The notes below the pieces were generated by a model. That model made no database searches. It was not told where the DNA came from and saw only the letters and a list, made by a program, of their open reading frames with translations. Source: Epulopiscium sp. Nele67-Bin004 (GTDB lineage Bacteria > Bacillota_A > Clostridia > Lachnospirales > Cellulosilyticaceae). Taken from it: DNA of 6,119 nt. This document shows positions 1 to 5,864 of this stretch, one piece after another; position 1 is the stretch's first letter; each line of letters starts with the position of its first letter. The stretch lies in the NCBI GenBank assembly GCA_002007315.1, contig LNZQ01000206.1:1-6119 (forward strand), read 5' to 3'. A program made the position numbers and the translations under genes.

Positions 1-47
1 CCTGCTGCTCCTACCATTCCTCCGAAAACTAATGCTAATTTTTTCAT
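1..47 (-). CDS. N-terminal fragment of a small secreted or membrane protein (partial, runs off left edge)
   Basis: Only the first 15 codons are present (reading MKKLALVFGGMVGAA). Two lysines are followed by a hydrophobic, glycine- and alanine-rich stretch, so it looks like the start of a signal peptide or of an N-terminal membrane helix with small-residue packing. The ATG at 47-45 is preceded by AGGAG (60-56) at a spacing of 8 nt, which supports a real start. It lies 29 nt downstream of the cvfB stop on the same strand with no hairpin between, so it is probably the third gene of that transcript. The family cannot be named from 15 residues. Confidence 0.6.
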   Translation of the reverse strand, partial: MKKLALVFGGMVGAA

Positions 48-76
48 ATAATCATCTCCTATTCAAAACTATTATC

Positions 77-922
77 TCACATTATCCTGCTTTTAATTCC
101 ATTTGGCTGAATTTCTATTGCACCTTCTTTTAAAAGTCTACCAACTGCCCTCTTAAAAGATGCTTTGCTCATGTTTAGACGTATTTTTATATCATTTGGA
201 CTGCTCTTGTCATGCAAATCTAAAAACCCACCTGCACTATGAATTGCTTCTAATATTTTTTTTGCGTCTACTTCCATTTGCCCACTAACTTGCTTTCTTG
301 TGCTAAGCTCTAACTTACCATCTGGTCTAACTTGTGCAACTCTAGCATCTATCCACTGTCCGTTTTGATACTGTTCGTACACCTCACGTTTTGGGATAAG
401 CCCATGATATTTGCCATCAACAGCAGCAAACACCCCCATGTCATTTGTTTGATACACAAGTGCTTTGACTGTTTGATTTACTTGATATGGCGTTTGTGAC
501 TCAAGCAAATTATATACTTTCATTGTTGCACAAAGTCTTTCTGTCTTATCAACGTATAGCCCCACAACATACGATTTTCCTTTTTCAACTGTCCCAAGTT
601 GCTCCTTAAAAGGAAGTAACAAATCTTTTAACAATCCCCAGTGCAAAAACGCTCCTATATTTGTGATTTCTGCAACTTCAAGGTATGCCACTTCACCAAG
701 AGTTACGAGAGGTTTATCTATATTTGCGATAATTCTATCTTTGGTATCTTTGTAAATAAAAACTTCTATCATGTCGCCAAGTTTCGCATTTTCTGGCACT
801 TGCCCATTTGGCAACAATACTTTTTCGCAAAACTGCTCATCATATGGTAATTCGGCTAAATATATACCAAAATCCGAATTTTCTACCACTGCAAGTGTTT
901 GCATTTTTCCTAATTCTAACAT
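77..922 (-). CDS. cvfB: CvfB/YitL family S1-domain and winged-helix protein
   Basis: This 281-aa protein has the layout of the CvfB (conserved virulence factor B, YitL) family, whose known members are about 280-300 aa. Three S1-type OB-fold units can be followed: a degenerate one at about residues 1-67 (opening LELGKMQTLAVVE...FGIYL), a second at about 70-138 (VAYLEVAEITNIGAFLHWG), and a third at about 148-210 (VKALVYQTNDMGVFAAVDGKYHGLIP, ending in LELSTRK). Residues about 215-281 form a winged helix with a helix-turn-helix signature around MSKASFKRAVGRLLKEG. Family members bind RNA and affect expression of virulence or stress genes in staphylococci; the role here is inferred. The start at residue 1 is chosen over Met7 because the family usually begins this way and because AGGAG lies 6 nt upstream. 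That ribosome binding site sits inside the 3' end of the upstream gene, whose stop is 1 nt away, so translation of the two is probably coupled. Confidence 0.9.
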   Translation of the reverse strand: MLELGKMQTLAVVENSDFGIYLAELPYDEQFCEKVLLPNGQVPENAKLGDMIEVFIYKDTKDRIIANIDKPLVTLGEVAYLEVAEITNIGAFLHWGLLKDLLLPFKEQLGTVEKGKSYVVGLYVDKTERLCATMKVYNLLESQTPYQVNQTVKALVYQTNDMGVFAAVDGKYHGLIPKREVYEQYQNGQWIDARVAQVRPDGKLELSTRKQVSGQMEVDAKKILEAIHSAGGFLDLHDKSSPNDIKIRLNMSKASFKRAVGRLLKEGAIEIQPNGIKSRIM

Positions 923-923
923 T

Positions 924-1232
924 TTACTCTCCTATAATCTCGTCTAACAACTGCTTATGCTCTTTTAATATGTCCGATTTATCTATTATTACATAAATAT
1001 TTTTAACATCTCGTATCCAATCGCAAATCGCATCAGTTGTTGGTTGCAACTTATTTACCCAAGGCTTTGCTTCCTCTGGGTCACAAGCCGATATCAGCTC
1101 CTCAAAATAAGTCACCATTTCTACGTATTCTTCTAGTTTTTGTTGTTCACGTTTGTGTGTGCATATATTATCATCGCTCCAAAGCTCTATATGTGCCACC
1201 AAATCTTCAATCTTTTCAAGTTGTTGTTCCAT
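924..1232 (-). CDS. Uncharacterised 102-aa charged helical protein, upstream partner of cvfB
   Basis: The product is small, acidic and rich in Glu, Lys, Leu and Gln, with no signal peptide or membrane segment. Heptad-like spacing at the N-terminus (MEQQLEKIEDLVAHIELW) and at about residues 28-48 suggests helical hairpins or a short coiled coil. Two cysteines (about 24 and 50) and several tryptophans are present, but no metal-binding motif is visible. I do not recognise the family. The open frame extends 7 codons further to a TTG at 1253, but I chose the ATG at 1232-1230 because AAAGGAG (1248-1242) lies 10 nt before it and would otherwise be inside the coding region. It is the first gene of the minus-strand unit and ends 1 nt before cvfB, so it may work with CvfB or simply share its expression. 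Confidence 0.75.
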   Translation of the reverse strand: MEQQLEKIEDLVAHIELWSDDNICTHKREQQKLEEYVEMVTYFEELISACDPEEAKPWVNKLQPTTDAICDWIRDVKNIYVIIDKSDILKEHKQLLDEIIGE

Positions 1233-1358
1233 ATGTTTGGCACTCCTTTCCAAATGATATACTTACATTATAAATGATAAATCGATAGATTACTAGTATT
1301 TTAATTACAAATGTAGAATATACTTAATAACAAAATGTTTTTATATTGGAGGTTAATT
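1233..1358. promoter_or_regulatory. Divergent intergenic region between the cvfB unit and asnB
   Basis: This 126-bp AT-rich spacer must carry both divergent promoters. For asnB a -10-like TATACT is seen at 1319-1324 and a TAGAAT at 1314-1319, neither with a convincing -35. The asnB leader would then be only about 30 nt, too short for a T-box or other large riboswitch. The asnB ribosome binding site GGAGG is at 1348-1352, 6 nt before the ATG. A small inverted repeat (AATC-GATA-GATT, 1280-1291) lies between the minus-strand -35 and -10, but its short arms make an operator uncertain. Confidence 0.5.
1267..1295 (-). promoter_or_regulatory. Probable sigma-A promoter for the 102-aa gene-cvfB unit
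   Basis: On the minus strand a perfect TATAAT lies at 1272-1267. At a 17-nt spacing is TAGTAA (1295-1290), a poor -35 that matches TTGACA at 3 of 6 positions. The predicted transcript would start near 1260, just before the ribosome binding site. The assignment rests mainly on the -10 box and the position. Confidence 0.5.
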
Positions 1359-3188
1359 ATGTGTTCTATATGTGGAATTCTTGATTTTAAAACTTCTACG
1401 CCAGTTGACAAATCTGTAATTGATAAAATGGGTAACACTATGACGCACCGTGGACCAGACCAAAAAGGTCTTTTCATTGATAAAGGTGTGGCACTTCAAC
1501 ATAACCGCTTATCTATAATGGACCCTAAAAACGGGTTACAGCCTATGACAAGAACGTATGACGGAAAAACATATACTATAATTTATAATGGTGAAATTTA
1601 TAATACTCCTCAACTTAGAAAAGAAATCGAGGCTCAAGGCGTTGTTTTGCAAACTAACTGCGATACAGAAGTTGTTTTGTACACGTACATTCTTTGGGGC
1701 GAAGACTGCTCATCTAAACTTAATGGGATTTTTGCGTTTGTTATTTATAATGAAGCTATCCAAAAAGTTTATATTTCTCGTGATAGATTTGGGGTAAAAC
1801 CATTTTTCTACTCACTTGTAGGGTCAAGTTTTATATTTGGTTCTGAAATTAAATCACTTCTTGCACACCCAGATGTTAAACCTGTTATTGATAAAACAGG
1901 TTTATGGCAACTTTTATTTTTAGCACCTATGAAACTTTGTGGCACTGGTATTTTTAGAGACGTATTGGAAATTCCACCTGCAACACATGGATATTTTGAC
2001 GAAGACGGTCTTCATATCGAAAAATATTGGGAGCTTAAAGCGAAGCCATTTACAGGCACAGCAAAAGATGCTATTGAAGAAACAAAACAAATTTTGTCAG
2101 ATGCTATCAAAACGCAACTTGTGTCAGACGTGCCACTTTGTACATTTTTATCTGGTGGGATTGACAGCTCTATAATTAGCTCAGTTGCATCACAAGAGTA
2201 TAAAGGACGTGGCGAAACGCTTTCAACTTTTTCTTTTGAGTATCTTGGCAACAAAGAAAACTTTAAAGATACGTTGTTCCAACCCGAAGCAGATGATGCA
2301 TATGCTCTATACCTTGCAAATTATTTGGGTACACACCACACCGTGTTAACAGCGACAACGCCTACACTTGTTGATTATCTTGAGGAAGCGACGTTTGCAA
2401 GAGATTTACCAGGTATGGCAGATATCGATAGTTCGTTGTTATTCTATTGCCGTGAGGTTAAGAAAACTCACACTGTTGCACTTTCTGGGGAGTGTGCAGA
2501 TGAAATATTCGGGGGATACCCTTGGTTTTATCGTCCTGAAATGTTGTCAACAAATTTCTATCCTTGGATACACGACCCATTCAAACGTGTAGAATTGTTT
2601 AGAGATGATATCGTTAATAGTAAAGATGGCTATGCATATTTGAGCGAAAAATATCTTGCAGATATCTCAAACTTTGCACACCTTGATAGCGATAGCGAAA
2701 TTATGCTACGTAGCAGAAAAGCGACGCATTTATCAACTAAATACTTTATGACGTCTTTGCTTGAGCGTAAAGACAGAATGAGTATGGCAAGTGGTGTTGA
2801 GGTTCGTGTTCCGTTTTCTGACCACCGAGTGCTTGAGCATGTGTATAACGTTCCTTGGGAAATTAAATTTGCTGGTGATGTGGAAAAATCGCTACTTCGT
2901 GAGGCTATGGCGGAGTATTTGCCAGACAAAATTTTGCACCGTAAAAAAAGTCCGTATCCAAAGACGCATGACCCTATGTATGAGAAAAAAGTTACGGAGT
3001 TGTTAAGAGCTAGACTTGCTGATGAGTCAAGTATACTTGCTGAACTTATTAATGTTGCTAAACTTGAGGATTTGTTCTCATCTAAAAATGCAACTTGGTT
3101 TGGGCAACTTATGTCAAAGCCACAGCTTATTTCTTGGTTGTTGCAGCTTGATTATTGGTTTACAGACCTTGGAGTTACAATCGAATAG
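1359..3188 (+). CDS. asnB: Asparagine synthetase (glutamine-hydrolysing)
   Basis: This 609-aa cytoplasmic enzyme makes asparagine from aspartate, ATP and glutamine. The N-terminal class II glutamine amidotransferase domain (about 1-220) opens with MCSICGIL, so Met removal exposes the nucleophile Cys2. It keeps HRGPDQ (30-35), HNRLSIMDP (48-56), YNGEIYN (76-82) and the NCDTE motif (100-104), matching the glutamine-site Arg, Asn and Asp of known AsnB. The synthetase domain has the PP-loop SGGIDSS (265-271), SGECADEIFGGYPWF (376-390), and KDRMSMASGVEVRVPFSDHR (471-490), all intact. Length and the GECADEIFGGYPWF block resemble the longer Firmicute AsnB/AsnO type rather than the 554-aa E. coli enzyme. 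The frame extends upstream to an ATG at 1335, but that start would bury the catalytic cysteine behind eight extra residues, and GGAGG sits 6 nt before 1359. It is monocistronic, ending at a terminator 10 nt after the stop. No frameshift is seen. AsnO-like enzymes can serve amidation roles, but nothing nearby suggests this. Confidence 0.95.
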   Translation: MCSICGILDFKTSTPVDKSVIDKMGNTMTHRGPDQKGLFIDKGVALQHNRLSIMDPKNGLQPMTRTYDGKTYTIIYNGEIYNTPQLRKEIEAQGVVLQTNCDTEVVLYTYILWGEDCSSKLNGIFAFVIYNEAIQKVYISRDRFGVKPFFYSLVGSSFIFGSEIKSLLAHPDVKPVIDKTGLWQLLFLAPMKLCGTGIFRDVLEIPPATHGYFDEDGLHIEKYWELKAKPFTGTAKDAIEETKQILSDAIKTQLVSDVPLCTFLSGGIDSSIISSVASQEYKGRGETLSTFSFEYLGNKENFKDTLFQPEADDAYALYLANYLGTHHTVLTATTPTLVDYLEEATFARDLPGMADIDSSLLFYCREVKKTHTVALSGECADEIFGGYPWFYRPEMLSTNFYPWIHDPFKRVELFRDDIVNSKDGYAYLSEKYLADISNFAHLDSDSEIMLRSRKATHLSTKYFMTSLLERKDRMSMASGVEVRVPFSDHRVLEHVYNVPWEIKFAGDVEKSLLREAMAEYLPDKILHRKKSPYPKTHDPMYEKKVTELLRARLADESSILAELINVAKLEDLFSSKNATWFGQLMSKPQLISWLLQLDYWFTDLGVTIE

Positions 3189-3198
3189 ATGTTAATTT

Positions 3199-3219
3199 GG
3201 GGCGTAATGCCCCTTTTTT
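3199..3219 (+). terminator. Intrinsic terminator of asnB
   Basis: GGGGC (3199-3203) and GCCCC (3209-3213) form a 5-bp all-GC stem around the loop GTAAT, followed at once by six T residues (3214-3219). It begins 10 nt after the asnB stop codon. The core GGGGCGTAATGCC recurs exactly in the terminator at 5763-5787. Confidence 0.9.
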
Positions 3220-3272
3220 GTGTGTTACTTTACACATGATACCAACATTCTACAAAGATGATAATTAAGCAG

Positions 3273-3301
3273 TTGACAAGAATTTTTTCATGTGTTATTC
3301 T
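3273..3301 (+). promoter_or_regulatory. Strong sigma-A promoter for the 191-aa/549-aa gene pair
   Basis: A perfect -35 TTGACA (3273-3278) is followed at the ideal 17-nt spacing by TATTCT (3296-3301), and the -10 is preceded by TGT, giving an extended -10 (TGTTATTCT). Transcription would start at about 3308. This is the best promoter in the 320-nt gap between asnB and the next gene. I saw no better candidate closer to that gene, so the leader should be about 200 nt. Confidence 0.75.
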
Positions 3302-3307
3302 TATTCA

Positions 3308-3340
3308 TGATAGTAATACTTAGTGTGAGTATTGTTATTA
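3308..3340 (+). promoter_or_regulatory. Long hairpin at the predicted 5' end of the leader
   Basis: Positions 3308-3320 pair with 3328-3340 around the 7-nt loop TAGTGTG. All 13 pairs form, ten Watson-Crick and three G-U, without bulges. It starts almost exactly where transcription from the promoter at 3273-3301 should begin. It has no T-run, so it is not a simple terminator. It could be a 5' stabilising stem-loop, an operator read as an inverted repeat in DNA, or part of a regulatory RNA. The pairing is read directly; the role is inferred. Confidence 0.45.
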
Positions 3341-3361
3341 ATGTTACTGGGTGAGGAGAGT

Positions 3362-3382
3362 ATGAATATGAAATTGATATAA
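3362..3382 (+). CDS. Possible six-codon leader peptide (MNMKLI)
   Basis: A strong Shine-Dalgarno, GAGGAG (3353-3358), stands just before ATG at 3362. The frame reads MNMKLI and stops at TAA 3380-3382. The second ATG at 3368 is also well placed for this site. It lies in the leader of the 191-aa gene, about 126 nt upstream of that start. It may be a regulatory upstream ORF whose translation alters folding of the rest of the leader, or the remaining start of a lost gene. So short a frame could also be chance; the strength of the ribosome binding site is the only real support. Confidence 0.25.
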   Translation: MNMKLI

Positions 3383-3508
3383 GCAATATAGATTTATTAG
3401 CTATCTGGTTATACAGATTCAGGTATATGTTAGAATCTTGTATTAATCGCAAAATAACAACCACCATAACCTAACGATGTATATATTTAAACAAGGAGCG
3501 TAATACTA
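3383..3508 (+). promoter_or_regulatory. Downstream half of the untranslated leader, possibly structured
   Basis: Two short helices compete for the same bases: ATCTG (3403-3407) with CAGAT (3414-3418), and AGATTC (3415-3420) with GAATCT (3433-3438). GGTTAT (3407-3412) could also pair with ATAACC (3466-3471), and GTTAG (3429-3433) with CTAAC (3471-3475). Mutually exclusive pairings are what a switch would show, but these arms are only 5-6 bp in AT-rich DNA and no known riboswitch class is recognised. The ribosome binding site of the next gene, AAGGAG, is at 3493-3498, 10 nt before its ATG. Confidence 0.25.
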
Positions 3509-4084
3509 ATGATTGATTTTATTGATGAACTTTTATATCATTTGATGCCAATAATTTTACCAGCCAGCATAGTTGTTTTAATTATTGGATACTTAATAAG
3601 AGGTCCACTTGTAGTGTTGTACCACCCTGGACTTGGACAAACAAAAAGAGTACGACGAGGATTTTCATTTTCTTATATGTTTTTCGGACCTTTCGTTCCT
3701 CTTTTTAGAGGACATATAGCAGGTTTCTTTCTAAGCTTTTTATCAACAATTATTTCTTTTGGCTTGTTAAATTTTATTCTTTGTTTTTTATACAACAAGA
3801 TGTATATTTCTTATTTAGTAGGATTGGGCTACATTAGAAAAGATATCTATCAAGAACAACAAGAAAAAGAGAATGCTATCCTCGCACAAACACAACAAGA
3901 TACCCCTCAAGAACAAGCAACTTCATCTGTGCATACTGAACCTATAGCCGATGATGATGTGTCTATAGCAATAAAAAAGGGACTAGAGTCAACTGGAAAA
4001 GTATTAAAACAGATATTTTCTAAGTCAGAATCTAATTCACATAACGAACCAAAAAAACATGATACAAACTATTTAGATATGTAA
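3509..4084 (+). CDS. Uncharacterised 191-aa multi-pass membrane protein
   Basis: Residues about 12-30 (start LMPIILPASIVVLIIGYLI) form a clear membrane helix. A basic loop (KRVRR, 46-50) leads into an aromatic, glycine-containing block, GFSFSYMFFGPFVPLFRGH (51-69), followed by a long hydrophobic stretch at about 70-96 and the motif LYNKMYISYLVGLGY (94-108). From memory, the GFS-x-x-x-x-FFG-x-x-x-P-x-x-RG block followed by a hydrophobic stretch and YNK-x-Y-I resembles small bacterial membrane proteins of the DUF2628-like type; I could not verify this. The last 80 residues are polar, rich in Gln, Glu, Ser and Lys, and probably cytoplasmic and disordered (QEQQEKENAILAQTQQD region). The gene is the first of a two-gene unit, 24 nt before the 549-aa gene with no terminator between. 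The start has AAGGAG 10 nt upstream. Leucine is mostly TTA and isoleucine often ATA, unlike asnB. The function is unknown. Confidence 0.85.
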   Translation: MIDFIDELLYHLMPIILPASIVVLIIGYLIRGPLVVLYHPGLGQTKRVRRGFSFSYMFFGPFVPLFRGHIAGFFLSFLSTIISFGLLNFILCFLYNKMYISYLVGLGYIRKDIYQEQQEKENAILAQTQQDTPQEQATSSVHTEPIADDDVSIAIKKGLESTGKVLKQIFSKSESNSHNEPKKHDTNYLDM

Positions 4085-4108
4085 ATAAAATAATTAAGGA
4101 GAAACCAA

Positions 4109-5758
4109 ATGAAAAAATTTATAGCAATAGCTGCCACCTTAATGTGCAGTAGCTTTGTAGTTCAAGCCTCTGAAAATATGGAGGCAGCACAGGCGTATCT
4201 TTACCATTTAGAAAACAACGTCACATATTTTAATGATACTTTTGTAATAGACGGTTCTGATTATAGTATTGAAAGAGAAAGAATTAGTGTACCAATTAAT
4301 AAAAGTTCTGATTATAGATTTAAAAACCTAATTATTTCAGGTGATTTAGTAGATATTGACAATGATAATACCTACGAATTAATTATTCTGAAATACAACG
4401 ACGGATTAATAGTTGAGGTAATTGACTTTGAGAACGGACAAGCTGTAGTTAAATCATCAGCTAAATTAGGTGACTATGGATATTTAGGAGATACTGCCAC
4501 TATAGGCTATATCGGTGTAGCAGATAATACCCTTGGTATTTTAGACAGTAAAGAAACACATGATATGGGCGAAACATACAGTTATAGTTTAGATGCATAT
4601 GACCTAACCTCTGGCAATAAGATACAAAATAACAGTGATTATCTAACTTGGGAAACCTGGGCGGCACTAGACGCTAATGGTTATCCAGATTTTGAGAATT
4701 TAGAAACAACTTATAGCTTAACTAAAAGTGGGCAAAGGCAACAATTGAGTGAAACCGAATTTAATCAACATAAACAAGGCTATGAAAAATATATAACTAA
4801 CAGTTATTTTGCTATAGATCAATGGGGCTATGGTAATGATATAACCTACAGTATTACAGCTAAACATACGCCAGAAGAATTTTTTGATTTATTGTTTTCA
4901 ACAGCAACTGAACCCCTTACCGATATAGACATATCATCAGAAGATATTTCAACTTTAGTAAATGCACTTTATTCTAACTTATTACATGTAGATGATAATA
5001 TTTATTATGATGCACTGACTTTTGATGTACAAGACTTGTTAAACTTTGCTGTATATCGAATTCCTAATGCATATTTTCTTGAAGAATACTCACTTGGACA
5101 AGAAGGTGACTGGAAATACTATGCAAAAACTAGTAAAGAAAATCTAAATGACTTTGTATATGATATACTTGGGACAACTTTAGAAATTCCAAACGGCGAA
5201 TATACTGCGTATGAAATTGGGTTTGATGGTAGTCCTACAAATGAAGTAGAAATTATTGTAGATGATGAAGGTGTTCACTTAGAATATAGAGATTTTTATG
5301 ATATAAGTTTTATGATGCCTATAAATGTAGCTATCACACAACAAACAAATTTAGAAAATGACAACTATATATTTAATATAACTACATTTGAAACTGCTTA
5401 TTATTCTGGCGTAAGCAACTATCACAATAATTTTAATGGATATAAAATGTTAGCAAAAAAAGAAACTATCGAAGATGGTACTGATAAATATATTCCGCTA
5501 CTTATAAAATCAACCGATATTACAGACGAGGAAATCCAAAAATACTTACCACCTGAAGAACCTGAAGTTGCGACGGAAGAACCAGAGCCTGTTGCCACAC
5601 CTACCGTTCAAAATGAGCCAGAACAAGAAGAAACACCAACACCTGTATCAACCCAAACCGAAGAAACATCAAGCAACACGACAATTATTGTACTTGTAGT
5701 TTTAGCCGTTTTATTGGTGGCAGGTGGCACTATGTTTGCTAAAAAATCAAAAGAGTAG
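4109..5758 (+). CDS. Uncharacterised 549-aa secreted protein with C-terminal membrane anchor
   Basis: The N-terminus is a typical signal peptide: two lysines, a hydrophobic core (FIAIAATLMCSSFVV) and a likely cut after VQA at residue 20. Cys13 is not in a proper lipobox, so a lipoprotein is unlikely. The mature part (about 21-478) is acidic and rich in Asn, Asp and Tyr. Residues 82-90 (DIDNDNTYE) form a D-x-D-x-D-x-x-x-E loop followed by a beta-strand-like LIILKY, like the calcium loops of FG-GAP/VCBS repeats; only one such copy is evident. Residues about 480-523 are a Pro/Glu/Thr-rich spacer (repeats of PEEPE, TEEPEP, TPTP), then a hydrophobic helix at about 524-544 and the basic tail KKSKE. 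There is no LPxTG, so anchoring should be by this helix, placing the domain outside the cell. The start has AAGGAG 7 nt upstream. It follows the 191-aa membrane protein by 24 nt and ends at a terminator. I do not recognise the main domain; a cell-surface sensor, adhesin or binding role is possible but unproven. Confidence 0.88.
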   Translation: MKKFIAIAATLMCSSFVVQASENMEAAQAYLYHLENNVTYFNDTFVIDGSDYSIERERISVPINKSSDYRFKNLIISGDLVDIDNDNTYELIILKYNDGLIVEVIDFENGQAVVKSSAKLGDYGYLGDTATIGYIGVADNTLGILDSKETHDMGETYSYSLDAYDLTSGNKIQNNSDYLTWETWAALDANGYPDFENLETTYSLTKSGQRQQLSETEFNQHKQGYEKYITNSYFAIDQWGYGNDITYSITAKHTPEEFFDLLFSTATEPLTDIDISSEDISTLVNALYSNLLHVDDNIYYDALTFDVQDLLNFAVYRIPNAYFLEEYSLGQEGDWKYYAKTSKENLNDFVYDILGTTLEIPNGEYTAYEIGFDGSPTNEVEIIVDDEGVHLEYRDFYDISFMMPINVAITQQTNLENDNYIFNITTFETAYYSGVSNYHNNFNGYKMLAKKETIEDGTDKYIPLLIKSTDITDEEIQKYLPPEEPEVATEEPEPVATPTVQNEPEQEETPTPVSTQTEETSSNTTIIVLVVLAVLLVAGGTMFAKKSKE

Positions 5759-5762
5759 TATG

Positions 5763-5787
5763 AAAGGGGCGTAATGCCTCTTTTTTT
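5763..5787 (+). terminator. Intrinsic terminator of the 191-aa/549-aa unit
   Basis: AAAGGGGC (5763-5770) pairs with GCCTCTTT (5776-5783) around the loop GTAAT, with one G-U pair, and the T-run continues to 5787. It starts 4 nt after the stop codon. Its core GGGGCGTAATGCC is identical over 13 nt to the asnB terminator, and both are followed by a T-run and TGTGT-like sequence. Confidence 0.88.
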
Positions 5788-5803
5788 GTGTTTGACATAG
5801 GTA

Positions 5804-5832
5804 TTGACTTTGTTTGTGGTTTTTGTTATGTT
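5804..5832 (+). promoter_or_regulatory. Probable sigma-A promoter for hsdS
   Basis: TTGACT (5804-5809) is followed at 17 nt by TATGTT (5827-5832), with TGT directly before the -10 giving an extended -10 (TGTTATGTT). Transcription would start near 5839, leaving a short leader of about 26 nt before the hsdS ATG. It sits just after a terminator, so hsdS should be transcribed on its own from here. The design (extended -10 with weak -10 hexamer) is like the promoter at 3273-3301. Confidence 0.6.
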
Positions 5833-5864
5833 AGGGATATTCTAAAAGTCGGGAGGAATAAATT

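Noticed and set aside
1233..1253. TTG start giving a 109-aa form of the small protein upstream of cvfB
   Set aside because: It would place the AAAGGAG ribosome binding site inside the gene and has no good site of its own, while the ATG at 1232 is correctly spaced.
641..1273. Plus-strand open frames opposite cvfB and the small upstream gene
   Set aside because: Low-complexity, Phe/Ile/Cys-rich translations with no ribosome binding site, lying opposite well-supported genes.
1335..1358. Upstream ATG adding eight residues to asparagine synthetase
   Set aside because: The catalytic Cys must be residue 2 to be exposed as the N-terminal nucleophile, and the GGAGG site fits the ATG at 1359.
1233..1358. 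T-box riboswitch controlling asnB
   Set aside because: The spacer is too short and no T-box sequence, specifier hairpin or terminator is visible.
2630..2929. 99-aa open frame on the minus strand inside asnB
   Set aside because: It is antisense to strongly conserved synthetase motifs, is rich in Ser and Arg as expected of a shadow frame, and has no supporting start signals.
3221..3236. Inverted repeat TGTGT-TACTTT-ACACA just after the asnB terminator
   Set aside because: Arms of only 5 bp in AT-rich sequence, outside the promoter; chance is a sufficient explanation.
5555..5758. Sortase-type cell-wall anchor at the C-terminus of the 549-aa protein
   Set aside because: The Pro/Thr/Glu spacer, membrane helix and basic tail look similar, but no LPxTG or close variant precedes the helix.
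5792..5820. TTGACA at 5792-5797 as the -35 of the hsdS promoter
   Set aside because: At 17-nt spacing the -10 would be TGTGGT, a poor match; TTGACT 12 nt downstream pairs with an extended -10.
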